A DNA stretch of 64,000 bases from Lytechinus variegatus. Lineage: Eukaryota > Echinodermata > Echinoidea > Temnopleuroida > Toxopneustidae. Below the pieces are notes generated by a model. It had not been told where the DNA came from and ran no database searches. It saw only the letters and a list, made by a program, of their open reading frames with translations. A program made the position numbers and the translations under genes. Shown here one piece after another: positions 1 to 10,362 of this stretch; positions within the stretch are counted from its first letter, which is position 1, and every line of letters begins with the position of its first letter. The stretch covers positions 8,566,001-8,630,000 of the forward strand of contig NC_054757.1 of NCBI RefSeq assembly GCF_018143015.1. The letters run 5' to 3'.

Positions 1-524
1 CCCCCCCTCTCTCTCTCTCTTTCTTATCTACTCAGCTTGCAAGGTAATTATAAGTGTGTGAAAGAAAAAAAAAGAAGGCTGGAAATTGATAAAGACATGG
101 AAAGAAAGGGAAAATGGCTTATTGAAAATCAAAACGAGGAAAATAAACAAAGGAAATAAAACCAAATATAGAGTATACGCTAGAAAAACAGGAAATGGGC
201 ACATAAACAGAATAAGGGAGTGCTGTCACATTATTCATCCGTGCCTTAGTCAAGTGCATCCGATACTAAACCAGTACTTTATCATAGTTACAATGTCACT
301 TTTATGTCTATCCAACTTCTGATTATCCACATACACAGTTCCTAAAACCATCACTGTACCAGGAGATGGCCAATCAATGAAGTGCATTCTGATTTGCGTA
401 ATGCATGCCATGCATCCTACTCCCTCGATTCTCATTCCCTATTTTGTACATTTATTTTCTACGACAGCGTAGTGTCTGATTCTGACACATCATCTAGGCC
501 TACGACGATATCAATGCAAATAAG
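1..524. other. 5' flank of the first otopetrin-like gene
   Basis: The first 22 bases are a C and CT run. The rest is AT-rich with no convincing coding frame. The short open frames here lack domains and overlap each other. The last part is probably the leader of the gene starting at 525. No TATA box or clear splice acceptor could be chosen with confidence. Confidence 0.5.
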
Positions 525-2573
525 ATGGATCACCAATTTGCAGAACTTTCACAATTCAAAGCAACGTTAATGATATGTTTTTTCGTCACTCTGGGGATAT
601 GCTCTACTGTTTTACCATCGGTAATTGGGAGCAACTTTGATAGTTTGTCTAATGCAGAGGATCTAGGGTACTCGATAACGAGTGGCGTGTTGATTCTTGT
701 CATACTCCGTGGTGATATCATCATGATTAAGTTCCTTCGTGGGAAAGCAGCGTTTCACCAAGCTCAAGAAATTTTTTGGCCCACATGTTGCCGTCATTGT
801 GCCAAAGTTGTCGGGATACTGGTAACAGGAGGGCATCCTGACACAAGTATGGGACACAGACCCATTCCTCGCCAAGAGAACAATGACGCTAGCCAAGAAC
901 CGAATTCTGAACAACTTTCTTCGGTTGTTATTGCGGGACATGCTTCTGGTTCACCAAAACCAGGTTCTAAGAAGATCAACAACGCCGAACCCTCAGATAT
1001 TGTTGTGAATGGAAACTCCTTAATGCCACAATCAACGATGGAAAATCAGGCTCGAAATACGGATAGCAGATGTACTTTTCTAGAAGAACACAGTGAAAAT
1101 CAAGACGGAGAGTCCGAAAGGTTTCAACAAAATAATCAAGATATGGATGCTCGTTCCCCGTCATTGTTTAAACATCCTCATAAATCTCTTCTGCGAATCT
1201 TTACCATACTGGCGGCCGTTAGCATGCTAAAAATTGTATTGGTAATAATTGGAGATATCTTGTGCATCTTCCAAAGCAATGAGACTTACAGGAGAAAGGT
1301 CTCCTTCGCCGTACAAGCTCTTTTGAATGCGACATGCGGAAGTATACTGGTTATATCGGTGTTCCTTTTCAATTCTTATTACGATGCTGTCTTCACCAGA
1401 AAGGGTAAATTTTGCTACCCAATCGGCTACTTGTTCGCTGGCTGCATTTGGGTTACACTTTCGCAAAATGGGTATCCGTCCCATTTAAACGAAAATGAAC
1501 CAGCAAAGCGTCCATGCAAACTGGACGGATCATCTTTCGGACAATTTGTTCTGGACTTTGAGGAAGTAATAGATCCATTCTTAGTAGAGTGTGGTATTTT
1601 AGCTGCTGGTATATTTTGGCACATGTGGAGTAATGCCTTACCAGAGGCCGTTCTGAAACTGTCACCATGTGCGACTCCGCCATTTGAACGTGTGCCTAAA
1701 CAGAATTCTAAATCAATGTGGAGGAGGATTTTCACCTTTCTTTCAAAGAAATTAAGCTATCGAAACTGGTTAGGTAATTACTACACCAATAATTCACGAA
1801 TTGACATTGAATCCCTACCCCTTCAGATCAACATTCAAATAAAACAAAATTTTAACAGATTCCTATTGAAAATGTTTCTTGCACTGTTACTTGCAGTTTT
1901 GATGACCATCACTACAGTTTCATTTCTAAGATGGCGTAAAACCCCAGATCTCACTTCGGCGCACACGCAATTGTCTTTAGAATGTTGTTTGGAGATGGCA
2001 TTCGGCATTCCACTCATCGGCATACTCCATTTCCAAGCGTTCATCACCAATAAAAGTTCACAACGTTTTCCTGTAAGACATGGAGTATCAGTTCTTCGGG
2101 GATTGGCTTGTAGTGATCAGATCCTGTTGCTTGGATGTGGCGGGATGTTCATCCAGAGCTTATTTCGTCTCGTCGGAGCCGTAACGATTTTGGCTATCGA
2201 TTCCGCATCTTTATCCAACGACGATCGGTGGATAATATACTCCATCATCCCGTATGCTCTCTATAGGATTTACTTGATTTGGCTAATGACCTCGTTTTTG
2301 TTCATAGCACAACGGCAATTCTATGATCATGTTCAAAAAATCAAGTGGACCCTAATCTGTTCCATGTATACAGGGATGTTTAGCGGAACCATTTGGCTAT
2401 TAGGAAATACAAGCATTCGACCTTGGATAGAGTTGCAGTTGTTTTTCGGGGAAGGAAACGGGTTGTATTTCGGTAAAATCCTGAACCCATTCGTAAGTTT
2501 ATTCGATATCCACTCTTCACTAGTTGCATTTGAGATATTCAAAGAAGTTAATAATGATTATAAATATTTATGA
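525..2573 (+). CDS. otopetrin-like proton channel (intronless)
   Basis: A single uninterrupted 682-residue frame. Otopetrins are plasma-membrane proton channels with 12 transmembrane helices in two six-helix halves. Hydrophobic segments fit this: about residues 12-35, 50-70, 221-248, 259-283, 294-314, 350-371, then 444-470, 484-507, 528-558, 569-595, 607-628 and 648-673. Family landmarks are DPFLVECGILAAGIFWHMW at the end of the first half (compare YPFxIEYxxLA..YxxWKN of vertebrate OTOP1), a CSDQILLLG stretch at helix 9, and NPFVSLFDIHSSLVAFEIF at the C-terminus (compare PFxIFYRMHAAASLFEVY). The Glu and His of these motifs are kept; the Arg before the His is Asp here. The helix 2-3 loop is long (about 150 residues, polar) and begins with WPTCCRHCA. 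The start has a good context (A at -3, G at +4). Vertebrate OTOP genes are multi-exon, so the lack of introns is notable. The family call is firm; ion selectivity is inferred. Confidence 0.86.
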   Translation: MDHQFAELSQFKATLMICFFVTLGICSTVLPSVIGSNFDSLSNAEDLGYSITSGVLILVILRGDIIMIKFLRGKAAFHQAQEIFWPTCCRHCAKVVGILVTGGHPDTSMGHRPIPRQENNDASQEPNSEQLSSVVIAGHASGSPKPGSKKINNAEPSDIVVNGNSLMPQSTMENQARNTDSRCTFLEEHSENQDGESERFQQNNQDMDARSPSLFKHPHKSLLRIFTILAAVSMLKIVLVIIGDILCIFQSNETYRRKVSFAVQALLNATCGSILVISVFLFNSYYDAVFTRKGKFCYPIGYLFAGCIWVTLSQNGYPSHLNENEPAKRPCKLDGSSFGQFVLDFEEVIDPFLVECGILAAGIFWHMWSNALPEAVLKLSPCATPPFERVPKQNSKSMWRRIFTFLSKKLSYRNWLGNYYTNNSRIDIESLPLQINIQIKQNFNRFLLKMFLALLLAVLMTITTVSFLRWRKTPDLTSAHTQLSLECCLEMAFGIPLIGILHFQAFITNKSSQRFPVRHGVSVLRGLACSDQILLLGCGGMFIQSLFRLVGAVTILAIDSASLSNDDRWIIYSIIPYALYRIYLIWLMTSFLFIAQRQFYDHVQKIKWTLICSMYTGMFSGTIWLLGNTSIRPWIELQLFFGEGNGLYFGKILNPFVSLFDIHSSLVAFEIFKEVNNDYKYL

Positions 2574-2751
2574 AACAAGAGAGTTTCTCCATGCACCTTC
2601 AGTGTGCATTTTGGGCACGTTTTTTTCCCCCTCAATATTGTGAATAGGTGGATGTTATCGATCGAAATTTAGCAAGGACACATTTTTATCACGAAGTGAT
2701 AAATAATGTTTTATGCCAAATAGAGTCGGAACCATAAACTGTATTTGATGT
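2574..2751. other. 3' flank of first otopetrin-like gene
   Basis: Non-coding AT-rich sequence after the TGA of the channel gene. No canonical AATAAA was found close by, so the transcript end is not placed. Confidence 0.4.
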
Positions 2752-2974
2752 TACACTGTAAAGAAAATGGGGTGTTAAAACTGACAACAGTTGGTATATC
2801 TAAAGGACTACACCCTGAGGTGTTAAAATAACGCCCTAGAGATTGAACATAACACCAAAGAGTGTAAATGTAACAATTAAAGGTGTTGAACTATAACTGT
2901 AAATCTAACACCGGTGTATAAAGACTGGTGTGGTCTCTATGTACACCAGTTAACACTACATTTTTTGCTGTGTA
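2752..2974. mobile_element. short inverted-repeat element with GGTGTTA modules
   Basis: The left end reads TACACTGTAAAGAAAATG and the right end CATTTTTTGCTGTGTA, which are imperfect inverted repeats. Inside, GGTGTTA/TAACACC modules recur in both orientations. This looks like a non-autonomous MITE. No transposase is present and the superfamily is not assigned. Confidence 0.5.
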
Positions 2975-3001
2975 TTAATTCTGATCTTATTCATGTTAGG
3001 C

Positions 3002-3566
3002 CCCCATTCCACAGACCATTTAAAGACCACTGAAAGACTTAAAATTGTTGAGGTCTTGCAGCGGTCTTCAAGATCACTGAAATTTGTCATCTCTGTGGAA
3101 TGGCTCATAAAGACCCCTCAAAGAACTCTGAAAGACTGATGGAAAGTCTTAGACTAAAGAGATCTTTTATGCAACAAATGATCTTTCAGAATTCTTTCCA
3201 TGGACTTTGCCTTGTCTTTCAATGGTCTTTCAATGATCTCTCATGAGTCTTACGGTGATCTCTGCAAAAATCTTGAGAGACTGCCGAAAGATCACTGAAA
3301 GACGATTAAGACCTTTGAAAGTTCAACGAAAGACCTCTGAAAGAAACCGGAAAGACCCTTTTCCTGTAAGACCGTTGTAAGACTGTTTTGAACCGTTTCA
3401 AAAAGTTTTGGAGCCCATGAAGACCACGAAGACCATTGAAAGATCGGTCAGGACTCATGTAAGACCTCAAGACCATTGTAGGTTCATTGAGAGACATCTG
3501 AAAGATCAAGCAGAATTCATGGTCTTTCAAAGGTCTTTCAGCGGCCTTGTTCTCTGTGGAATGAGG
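3002..3566. mobile_element. MITE-like element built of AAAGACC/GGTCTTT modules
   Basis: The ends are inverted: CCCCATTCCACAGA at the left and TCTGTGGAATGAGG at the right. A further TCTGTGGAATGGC lies near 3091. The roughly 560-bp interior is dominated by GAAAGACC on one strand in the right half and its complement in the left half, giving extensive self-complementarity. Open frames inside are products of the repeat. Confidence 0.65.
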
Positions 3567-3940
3567 GTTTTACTGAATGCATTAGGGACACTCTTCATTC
3601 TTATGATTCGTCATAAAAAACCGACATTGTAATTTCTGAGAATCTGAGATCATAATTATCTCTTCTTTTTTTCTATTTATTATCATGTTTGCTTGATTAT
3701 TTTGAGCCTGGTTTTGTCGCTTCACCAGATCAAATTGGTCTGTCATTATCCCTTCCCCATTTGACCTTTCTTCCCTTTACGTATCTGTTTATCGTATTCT
3801 CCTTATCCTGTCTTGTACATTGTTTTGTCTCGTCTTCTTTGTCGATCTTGTATTTTCCCTTTTCCCTTCTACTTTCTTTCTTTTCTGTCTAATACGCAAT
3901 GTATCATTCCTGGCGGCGACCTCCTTGTGTGACTGAACAT
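3567..3940. other. pyrimidine-rich spacer
   Basis: T/C-rich tract (about 3720-3890) with no domain-bearing frame. Nothing else recognised. Confidence 0.4.
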
Positions 3941-3956
3941 CAGTCTGATCCGGGAT

Positions 3957-4125
3957 CAGGACAACTACCCCCAGACAACTACCCCCGGATAATTACCCCC
4001 CGGACAACTACTCCCCGGACAATTACCCCCCGGACAACTACCCTCCGTACAATAACCCCTCGGACAACTACCCCTCGGACAATTACCCCCGGACAATTAA
4101 CCCCGAGGACAATAACCCCCTAGAC
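3957..4125 (+). repeat. minisatellite, GGACAATTACCCCC unit (array 1)
   Basis: About a dozen imperfect 14-15 bp units of the form GGACAAYTACCCCC. The same unit forms arrays at 4966-5190 and, inverted, at 7775-7945. Confidence 0.85.
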
Positions 4126-4668
4126 AAAGGGAGTGCACAGAGTCGTACGTCGTCCGTTCGTTTTACGTAAGAAGGACTCAAGGCATTCTCGAGTATCTTG
4201 GAATCAAACGAACGCCGTAAGAAAGCTGTAAAAGGGAGCTCCATCCTTAGAAGGATCAAGGGGGCGAGGCCCCCCCCCCCCCTAATGGCGGAGCAAAAAA
4301 AAATTTAAGGGGGGAAAGAAAGAAAAAAAGAAAAAAGAAGGGGAAGGAATAGAGGAAAGAGAAGAGGTAAAATAAGAGGAGGGAGACGAGTGAAAAAAAA
4401 GGGCAAGGGAAGACTTGAAAAATGATTTAAAAAATATATTTTATGTCACTTTATTAAATTTTTCGGTCTCGCTTCGCACTCGCAGAGCCTATTCGATGAG
4501 ATACATATCAAAATATCAAGCTTAAAATATCAAGTTTTGAAGTCGATATACAAAGCATATATCAGCTCGGACATTATTCATTATTTAGTTTCATTTACAA
4601 ACTGATGTTTTAAGTGCTCTGTTTAATGTCCGTTTTATGTTGCGAATATAGCTTGCGCTATACGGGGG
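4126..4668 (+). repeat. duplicated block X, copy 1
   Basis: Starts AGACAAAGGGAGTGCACAG and matches 5691-6250 closely over its length. It includes a purine-rich stretch, a TCTCGCTTCGCACTCGCAGAG core and an AT-rich end with GTGCTCTGTTTA. It is cut short by a G run at about 4668, beyond which the copies differ. Confidence 0.75.
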
Positions 4669-4689
4669 GGGGGGGGGCAGAGGGGTTGG

Positions 4690-5215
4690 GAGTTAGGCAA
4701 TACAGTAACAAATTCATTTTCATTCAAACACAATCTAACCTAATCAGATACAAAATTTCAGGATTCATAATATAAATAAAATATAATGAGCTGAGGAGTG
4801 TCCACTAAAAGCAATGTTTGAAAGTTTGACCCCCCCCCCTTTGGAAATAGACAAACAATAAGGTACTTAACATGATACATACGTACATAATGAGAAAGTA
4901 AAATAAAAAAGGAAGATATATATTTAAATACGTACATGGGGATCAGAGGGTTTTAAGACAATTATCCCCCGGACAATTACCCCCGGACAACTACCCCCAG
5001 ACAATTACCCCTGAGGACATTTACCCCCCCGAGGACAATTACCCCTCGGACAATTACCCCCGAACAATTACCTCCCGGACAATTACCCCCGGACAACTAA
5101 CCCCGGACAATTACCCCCGGACAACTACCCCGGGCAACTAACCCCAGACATTTACCCCCCGGACAACTACCCCTTGGACAATTAGCTGTTTGCAATGTAC
5201 GTGTATAAATTATTT
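4690..5215 (+). repeat. block Y, copy 1 (contains minisatellite array 2)
   Basis: About 4690-4960 is unique-looking AT-rich DNA, then 4966-5190 is a second GGACAATTACCCCC array. The whole segment reappears as its reverse complement at 7745-8205, from the AACAAATTCATTTTC end through to TGTACGTGTATAAA. Confidence 0.75.
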
Positions 5216-5684
5216 TTCGCTACTAAGCAACAATTATATTATATTATCTTTTAACAAAAATCCAATTTAAATTCACATCATAATTTTATTCCATTAAACT
5301 ATATAATTATGTATTTATTAAAAAGGTTAAGTATCTAGAGTATCAATAAAGCACATGGGCCAATATGGCAAATGAAAAATCTTGAACTCCTTAGGCGATC
5401 CAGCAAATCATAGAAAAATGCTTTTCTTCAGATATGTTATTCTGTAGTCTGTACAAGTGGTACGATGTAACTACCTTTGATAGAATATAACCGTAAGGAA
5501 AAAGAATATGTGATCTCTTAGAAAACTATTGTAATATATTTTCTATGCTGTGATTTGTAATTTAAATGGTTAGTAAGTTTGTAAGGTAACCATGCAGTGC
5601 AAAGAGTATAAACCATGCTATTAGAAGGGTAGGTTATGTAAATATTTAATGATCATTATGCCTACGTTGATGTTGACATCAACC
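5216..5684 (+). repeat. block Z, copy 1 (empty LINE site)
   Basis: Starts TTTTTCGCTACTAAGCAAC and ends GTTGATGTTGACATCAA. A direct copy lies at 8206-8552 plus 9509-9625. The sequence GGTTAGTAAGTTTGTAAGG near 5565-5585 is the uninterrupted form of the site that holds a LINE fragment in the other copy. Confidence 0.8.
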
Positions 5685-5690
5685 CCTAGA

Positions 5691-6250
5691 CAAAGGGAGT
5701 GCACAGAGTCGTATGTCGTCCGTACGTTTGACGTAAGAAGTACTCAAGGCATTCTCGAGTATCTTGGAATCAAACGATTGCCGTAAGAAAGCTGTAAAAG
5801 TGAGCTCCATCCATAGGCGGATCAAGGGGGGCGAGGGCCCGCCCCCCCCCCCCCCCATTGACGGAGCCAAAAAATGAAAAAAAAAGGGGGAAGAAAGAAA
5901 AAAAAGATAAAAAAGGGGAAAGAATGGAGGAAAGAGAAGAGGTAAAATAAGAGGAGGGAGACGAGTGAAAAAAAAAGGTCAGGGGAAGACTTGGAAAAGG
6001 ATTAAAAAAATTATTTAATGTCACTTTATTAAATTTTTCGCTTGCGCTTCGCGCTCGCAGAGCTCGCAGAGCCTGTTCGATGAGATACATATCAAAATAT
6101 CAAGATTAAAATATCACGTTTTGAAGTCGATATTCAAAGCATATATCAGCTCGGACATTATTCATTATTTTGTTTCATTTACAAACTGATGTTTTAAGTG
6201 CTCTGTTTATTGCCCGTTTTATGTTCTTGTGAATATAATGTAGCTTGTGC
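5691..6250 (+). repeat. duplicated block X, copy 2
   Basis: Near-identical to 4126-4668 but running on without a break into the GC-core array that follows. This suggests copy 1 is a truncated version. Confidence 0.75.
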
Positions 6251-7345
6251 AATGCGCTCGCAGTATTTGATTTGCCAAATTATATAACAAACTACTTAAA
6301 ACCCCACTTTTATGACAGTTTACCACAAATTTCGTCTCACGATTTGCGCTCGCACTTTTGTTAAAAATGAATCAACTCGCAAATCCTATTCATGATTATA
6401 AAAGTGCTTAAGATATCCAGTTTTCAGGCCTCAGTGTCAACACATTTCACTCACTCATTAGGCTTATTACATTAATGAATATGATAATAATATTTTCATG
6501 AATATTTAATGACTAAATTGTCTCTTTTCAGAAAAGAAAATCGACAGTATCACAGTTTCATATGTTTTATATCGCGCTTAGGAAGAGGAATAAGAAAGTT
6601 GTCATCATGTTCATAATTATGATGACAAAAAGTCCAGGTCCTAGGTCAAAATAGTAATGAAGATATCAGCTCGCGCAATTTCCATATATACCGGAATATC
6701 AAGTATTTTCCGCTCGCGCATCGCGCTAGCATGATTGATTTTCGTTATAAAAATATCAGAATGCCCAGATTCTGTCTAACTCTAAAACAGATACGCAGCT
6801 TCATCTTTATTCGAAACGTGCTAAAATTGTCTAGTTTCAGATCAGATCGCTCTTTGCGCTCGCATAATTAATGTAGGAAGAAACCAAATTACCCACCCTT
6901 CTTCATGGTTTACAAAACATGATTAGAGTGTCTAATTTTTAGGTCTGAAATCTCAATTTTTCCGCTCGCGCTTAACGCTCGCATCAATTGTTTGGTTTTA
7001 TGCCTGAACCGTTAATGATTACAAAAAGTGTTAAGAATGTCATTTTTTTTAGGTCAGAATATCAAAAGAAATTCAGCTCGCACTTCGCGCTCGCATTATT
7101 TAATAGTTGAAATATTTATCGTTTTAATGGCTAACTGCAAAACCTCTTTAACAGGTCCCTTTTCGATCAAGCCAGAAACCATATTACAGAATTTGTGCTC
7201 GCGCTTCGCGCTCGCAGTAATTATCTAGTTACATACGCATCTTGTTCAGGTTCACAAACATTGCCTAGAATAGTCAATTTTCAGGTTAAAATATATACAT
7301 GCAATTCCCAAAAGTTTTCAGCTCGCGCTTCGCGCTCGCACTATT
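6039..7345 (+). repeat. degenerate tandem array with CGCTCGCGCTTCGCGCTCGC core
   Basis: A GC-rich core related to GCTCGCGCTTCGCGCTCGCA recurs in AT-rich DNA at about 6039, 6253, 6345, 6711, 6848, 6963, 7076, 7197 and 7321. The last six are spaced 113-137 bp apart. Each unit also carries a T-rich tract ending in AGGT(C/T)(A/T)GAA and ATATCAAAA-like stretches. Open frames across it have no domain. Confidence 0.75.
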
Positions 7346-7745
7346 TAAATAGGGCTTATAAGATAATTACACTTTTTATGTTGTTTTCCAAGAATAAAGC
7401 GTAGAAATGACTATTAGGACATCGGCGTTTTGCCCCCCCCCCGCATTTTTCTTGTACAGAAGGCGCCGCTAAACAAAAAAAGGAAAAAAAGAAGAAAGTG
7501 AGAGAACAAGAGAAAGAGCAATATAAAAGAGAAAGACAAGGTTATTAACGTAAGATAAAGTAGAAAATATTTCGAAAACCTGTGCCAACGACCAAAACTT
7601 ACAATGGGTCCTGCATAATTCTAACATTGATGCTGGAGAGAAGGGGTGATTTTAATAATAACAATAACAATAATAACAGTGATATCTTATTGAGCGGACA
7701 CACCGTCCAGAGACGCTCATGACGCAACAAGTCGTTTGGATACAA
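7346..7745. other. low-complexity spacer
   Basis: A C run near 7433-7442, then purine-rich AAAGAGAAAGA sequence and AT-rich DNA. No gene seen. Confidence 0.4.
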
Positions 7746-8205
7746 ATATTTTATACACGTACATTGCACACAGCTAATTGTCCAGGGGGTAGTTGTCCGG
7801 GGGGTAATTGTCTGGTGGTAGTTGTCCGGGGGGCAGTTGCCCGGGTAGTTGTCCGGGGGGTAATTGTCCGAGGGGTGATTGTCCTCGGGGGGTAATTGTC
7901 CTCAGGGGGTAATTGTCCGGGGGTAATTGTCGGGGGATAATTGTCCTAGAACCCTCTGATCCCCATGAACGTATTCAAATATATATATATTTTTTTTTTT
8001 TTACTTTACTTTATCATTATGTACGTATATGTATCATGTTAAGTACCTCATTGTTTGTCTATTGCCAAAGGGGGGGTCAAACTTTTCAAGCATTGCTTTT
8101 AGTGGACACTCCTCAGCTCATTATGTTTTATTTTATATTATGAATCCTGAAATTTTGTATCTGATAGGTTAGATTGTGTTTGAATGAAAATGAATTTGTT
8201 ACATA
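7745..8205 (-). repeat. block Y, copy 2, inverted (contains minisatellite array 3)
   Basis: Reverse complement of 4690-5215. The minisatellite (about 7775-7945, here GGGGGTAATTGTCC) precedes the AT-rich part, while the neighbouring block Z stays in direct orientation. Only this segment has flipped between the two copies. Confidence 0.8.
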
Positions 8206-8552
8206 TTTTTTCGCTACTAAGCAACAATTATATTGTCTTTTAATAAAAATCCAATTTAAATTCACATCATAATTTTATTCCATAAAACTATATAATATAT
8301 TAAGTATCTAGACTATCAATAAAGCACATGGGCCAATATGGCAAAGGAAAAATCTTGGACTCCTTAGGCGATCCAGCAAATCATAGAAAAATGCTTTTCT
8401 TCAGATAAAATGTTATTCTGTAGTCTGTACAAGTGGTACGATGTAACTACCCTTGATAGAATATAACCGTGAGGAAAAAGAATATGTGATTTCTTAGAAA
8501 ACTATTGTAATATATTTTCTATGCTGTGATCTGTAATTTAAATGGTTAGTAA
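8206..8552 (+). repeat. block Z, copy 2, left part
   Basis: Direct copy of 5216-5570, interrupted after GGTTAGTAAG by a LINE fragment. It resumes at 9509 and continues to about 9625. Confidence 0.8.
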
Positions 8553-9508
8553 GTGATATTATTAAAGTGAGCGATTTATGTCTTTTCCAATTTATGTATA
8601 AACTAAACTAAGATGATCGCCCAATAATTTTTTTCAAATATGTTCTGTAAAAACTCCTCTATACACGATTACCCAACGAGACAACGTAACTGTTATCACG
8701 TACCCCCTACCCGTACTGTATTAGCGAAAAACTCTTTTATCTTTTTTGGACCTATGTATTGGAATTTACTGCCCAACGACTTTAAAGAATCTACAAACCT
8801 TAATATTTTCAAACGCAAACTTAAAAAGATGCTCATTTGTCAATACTCCACACCAACAAGTCAAGCTAACACATAACCTAAAACTACATAATAACTTAAC
8901 CAATAAATTTGTCAAACATTACTTATAAAAAACAACACTACAGCATGATACAATACATATTACGACCTGTGCACCTGCCATGTTTCCTCTTTTCATTTGC
9001 ACTTTTTATTTCAACCTCCCTTATCTCCCTCTTTCTTTCCTTTGCTACTCTACCCTCCCTATTATAATTTTGTTAGTATTTTTTTGTGTGTGTTACCACT
9101 GTAATTATTATTATTTGAACTACTTTCTCTTATTTTTTGTCGCTTATTCGTTTTATTTTGACATTTTGTGGATAACTTGTTTTAAGTTTGTCTTCTGCGT
9201 CCGTCTCGATTTTTGTATATAGTTGTATATATAGCTTGTTTATAATTAGCATTGAAACTAAGTTTAGGGGCTTGCCTTCTTTACTTTAAAAGCAAAAGCT
9301 TGTAATTTCTTGGCAAGTCCCTCCGTTCATTTCTTGTTTCTTTTCATTGATGAAATTACTGCAACCAATTGTAGTTTTGATTAATTTATATTCAACACTT
9401 GTTACAAAATGTCATTGATTTGCCTGTAATATCTATTATATTGAATATGTATTGTTACTTTGATTGTATTTTGAAAGAATTGTTGAACGGAAATAAATAA
9501 ATCTAAGT
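8553..9508 (+). mobile_element. 5'-truncated LINE, CR1/Jockey-like 3' end
   Basis: About 955 bp inserted in block Z copy 2. It carries the C-terminal tail of a reverse-transcriptase protein. A segment IKVSDLCLFQFMYKLN is followed by a stop, then a frame from 8640 to 8876 with HDYPTRQRN, KNSFIFFGPMYWNLLP and KRKLKKML, a pattern typical of the end of CR1/Jockey-type ORF2. The 3' end is AAATAAATAAATC followed by TAAG, which also precedes the insert, so TAAG is the likely target duplication. The coding part is broken and the element is dead. Confidence 0.85.
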
Positions 9509-9625
9509 TTGTAAGGTAACCATGCAGTGCGTGCAGTGCAAAGAGTATGCTATAAGAAGGGTAGCTAGGTTATGTAAATCATTTAATGATCTTTATGCCT
9601 ACGTTGATGTTGACATCAATCAAAA
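9509..9625 (+). repeat. block Z, copy 2, right part
   Basis: Resumes at TTTGTAAGGTAACCATGCAG as in copy 1 and ends at TGATGTTGACATCAA, the same end point as copy 1. Confidence 0.75.
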
Positions 9626-10042
9626 TAATAATCATTGTTTTATATATTATATATATATTTTGCACACGCTCGTATATCCCGATATCTATTTGAACGAGGA
9701 GTCAAGACGGCATCCATCGTAGGCCTTCTACAAAAGAGCCTCATCTGAGCCTCACGAAGTTGTTATGGTGACCAATCCATTAGGGGTGAACTGTGCATCT
9801 TTGATGCATTTTCACTAAAAAAAAGAGTTAAATTCCATTCTCAAAGTTGCAATTCTCACTCCGAAAGGAGCGAGGTTGTATTTCTCCGAGAACACTGTCA
9901 CCTGGTCCATGAACCTACTACTCAGAGTAGTAGGTCCTTGCCTGGTCCAAGGTTCGCTCTAATATTTCACGAGAGCTCATTTTGAGCAGAGATAGTCGAC
10001 ACGCTCGCATCCTTTGACTTGGTATTATATTGATCCGCATGA
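9626..10042. other. intergenic spacer
   Basis: AT-rich with a short palindromic patch around CCTACTACTCAGAGTAGTAGG (9916-9936). No gene seen. Confidence 0.4.
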
Positions 10043-10207
10043 CCAGGGGGGCGTTTCATGAAAGGACTTGTCGGACGTTTTATCCGACAAGTCCCATTTT
10101 ATCCGACAGTTACCATAGGAACAGTGCCTCTCAGCCAATCAAAATCATGGAAAGATGTCAGATCTGACAACTTGTCGGATGAAAATATTGATGAAACGCT
10201 CCCCTGG
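10043..10207. mobile_element. MITE with CCAGGGGGGCGTTTCAT ends
   Basis: 165-bp element with terminal inverted repeats CCAGGGGGGCGTTTCAT and ATGAAACGCTCCCCTGG (16 of 17 pair). A second inverted pair, CTTGTCGGA and TCCGACAAG, lies inside. It has no coding capacity. Confidence 0.75.
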
Positions 10208-10362
10208 TCCCTCTGAAGAGAGAGCGAAAAAAAAAACAACAACTGCAAAGTGGAAGTGGGAGAGAAAGAGAAGAGAGTAGGGGTGTCAGATATAGTCTGG
10301 TCAGTTAGCGAAATTATGTGGACACGGTGGACAAAAGCGTGATTTTTTCTCCAGACCTTTGT

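Noticed and set aside
3899..4123. 74-residue open frame rich in Thr-Pro-Arg
   Set aside because: It is a translation of the GGACAATTACCCCC minisatellite.
8980..9222. 80-residue hydrophobic frame on the + strand
   Set aside because: It lies in the 3' UTR part of a LINE and reflects T-rich composition.
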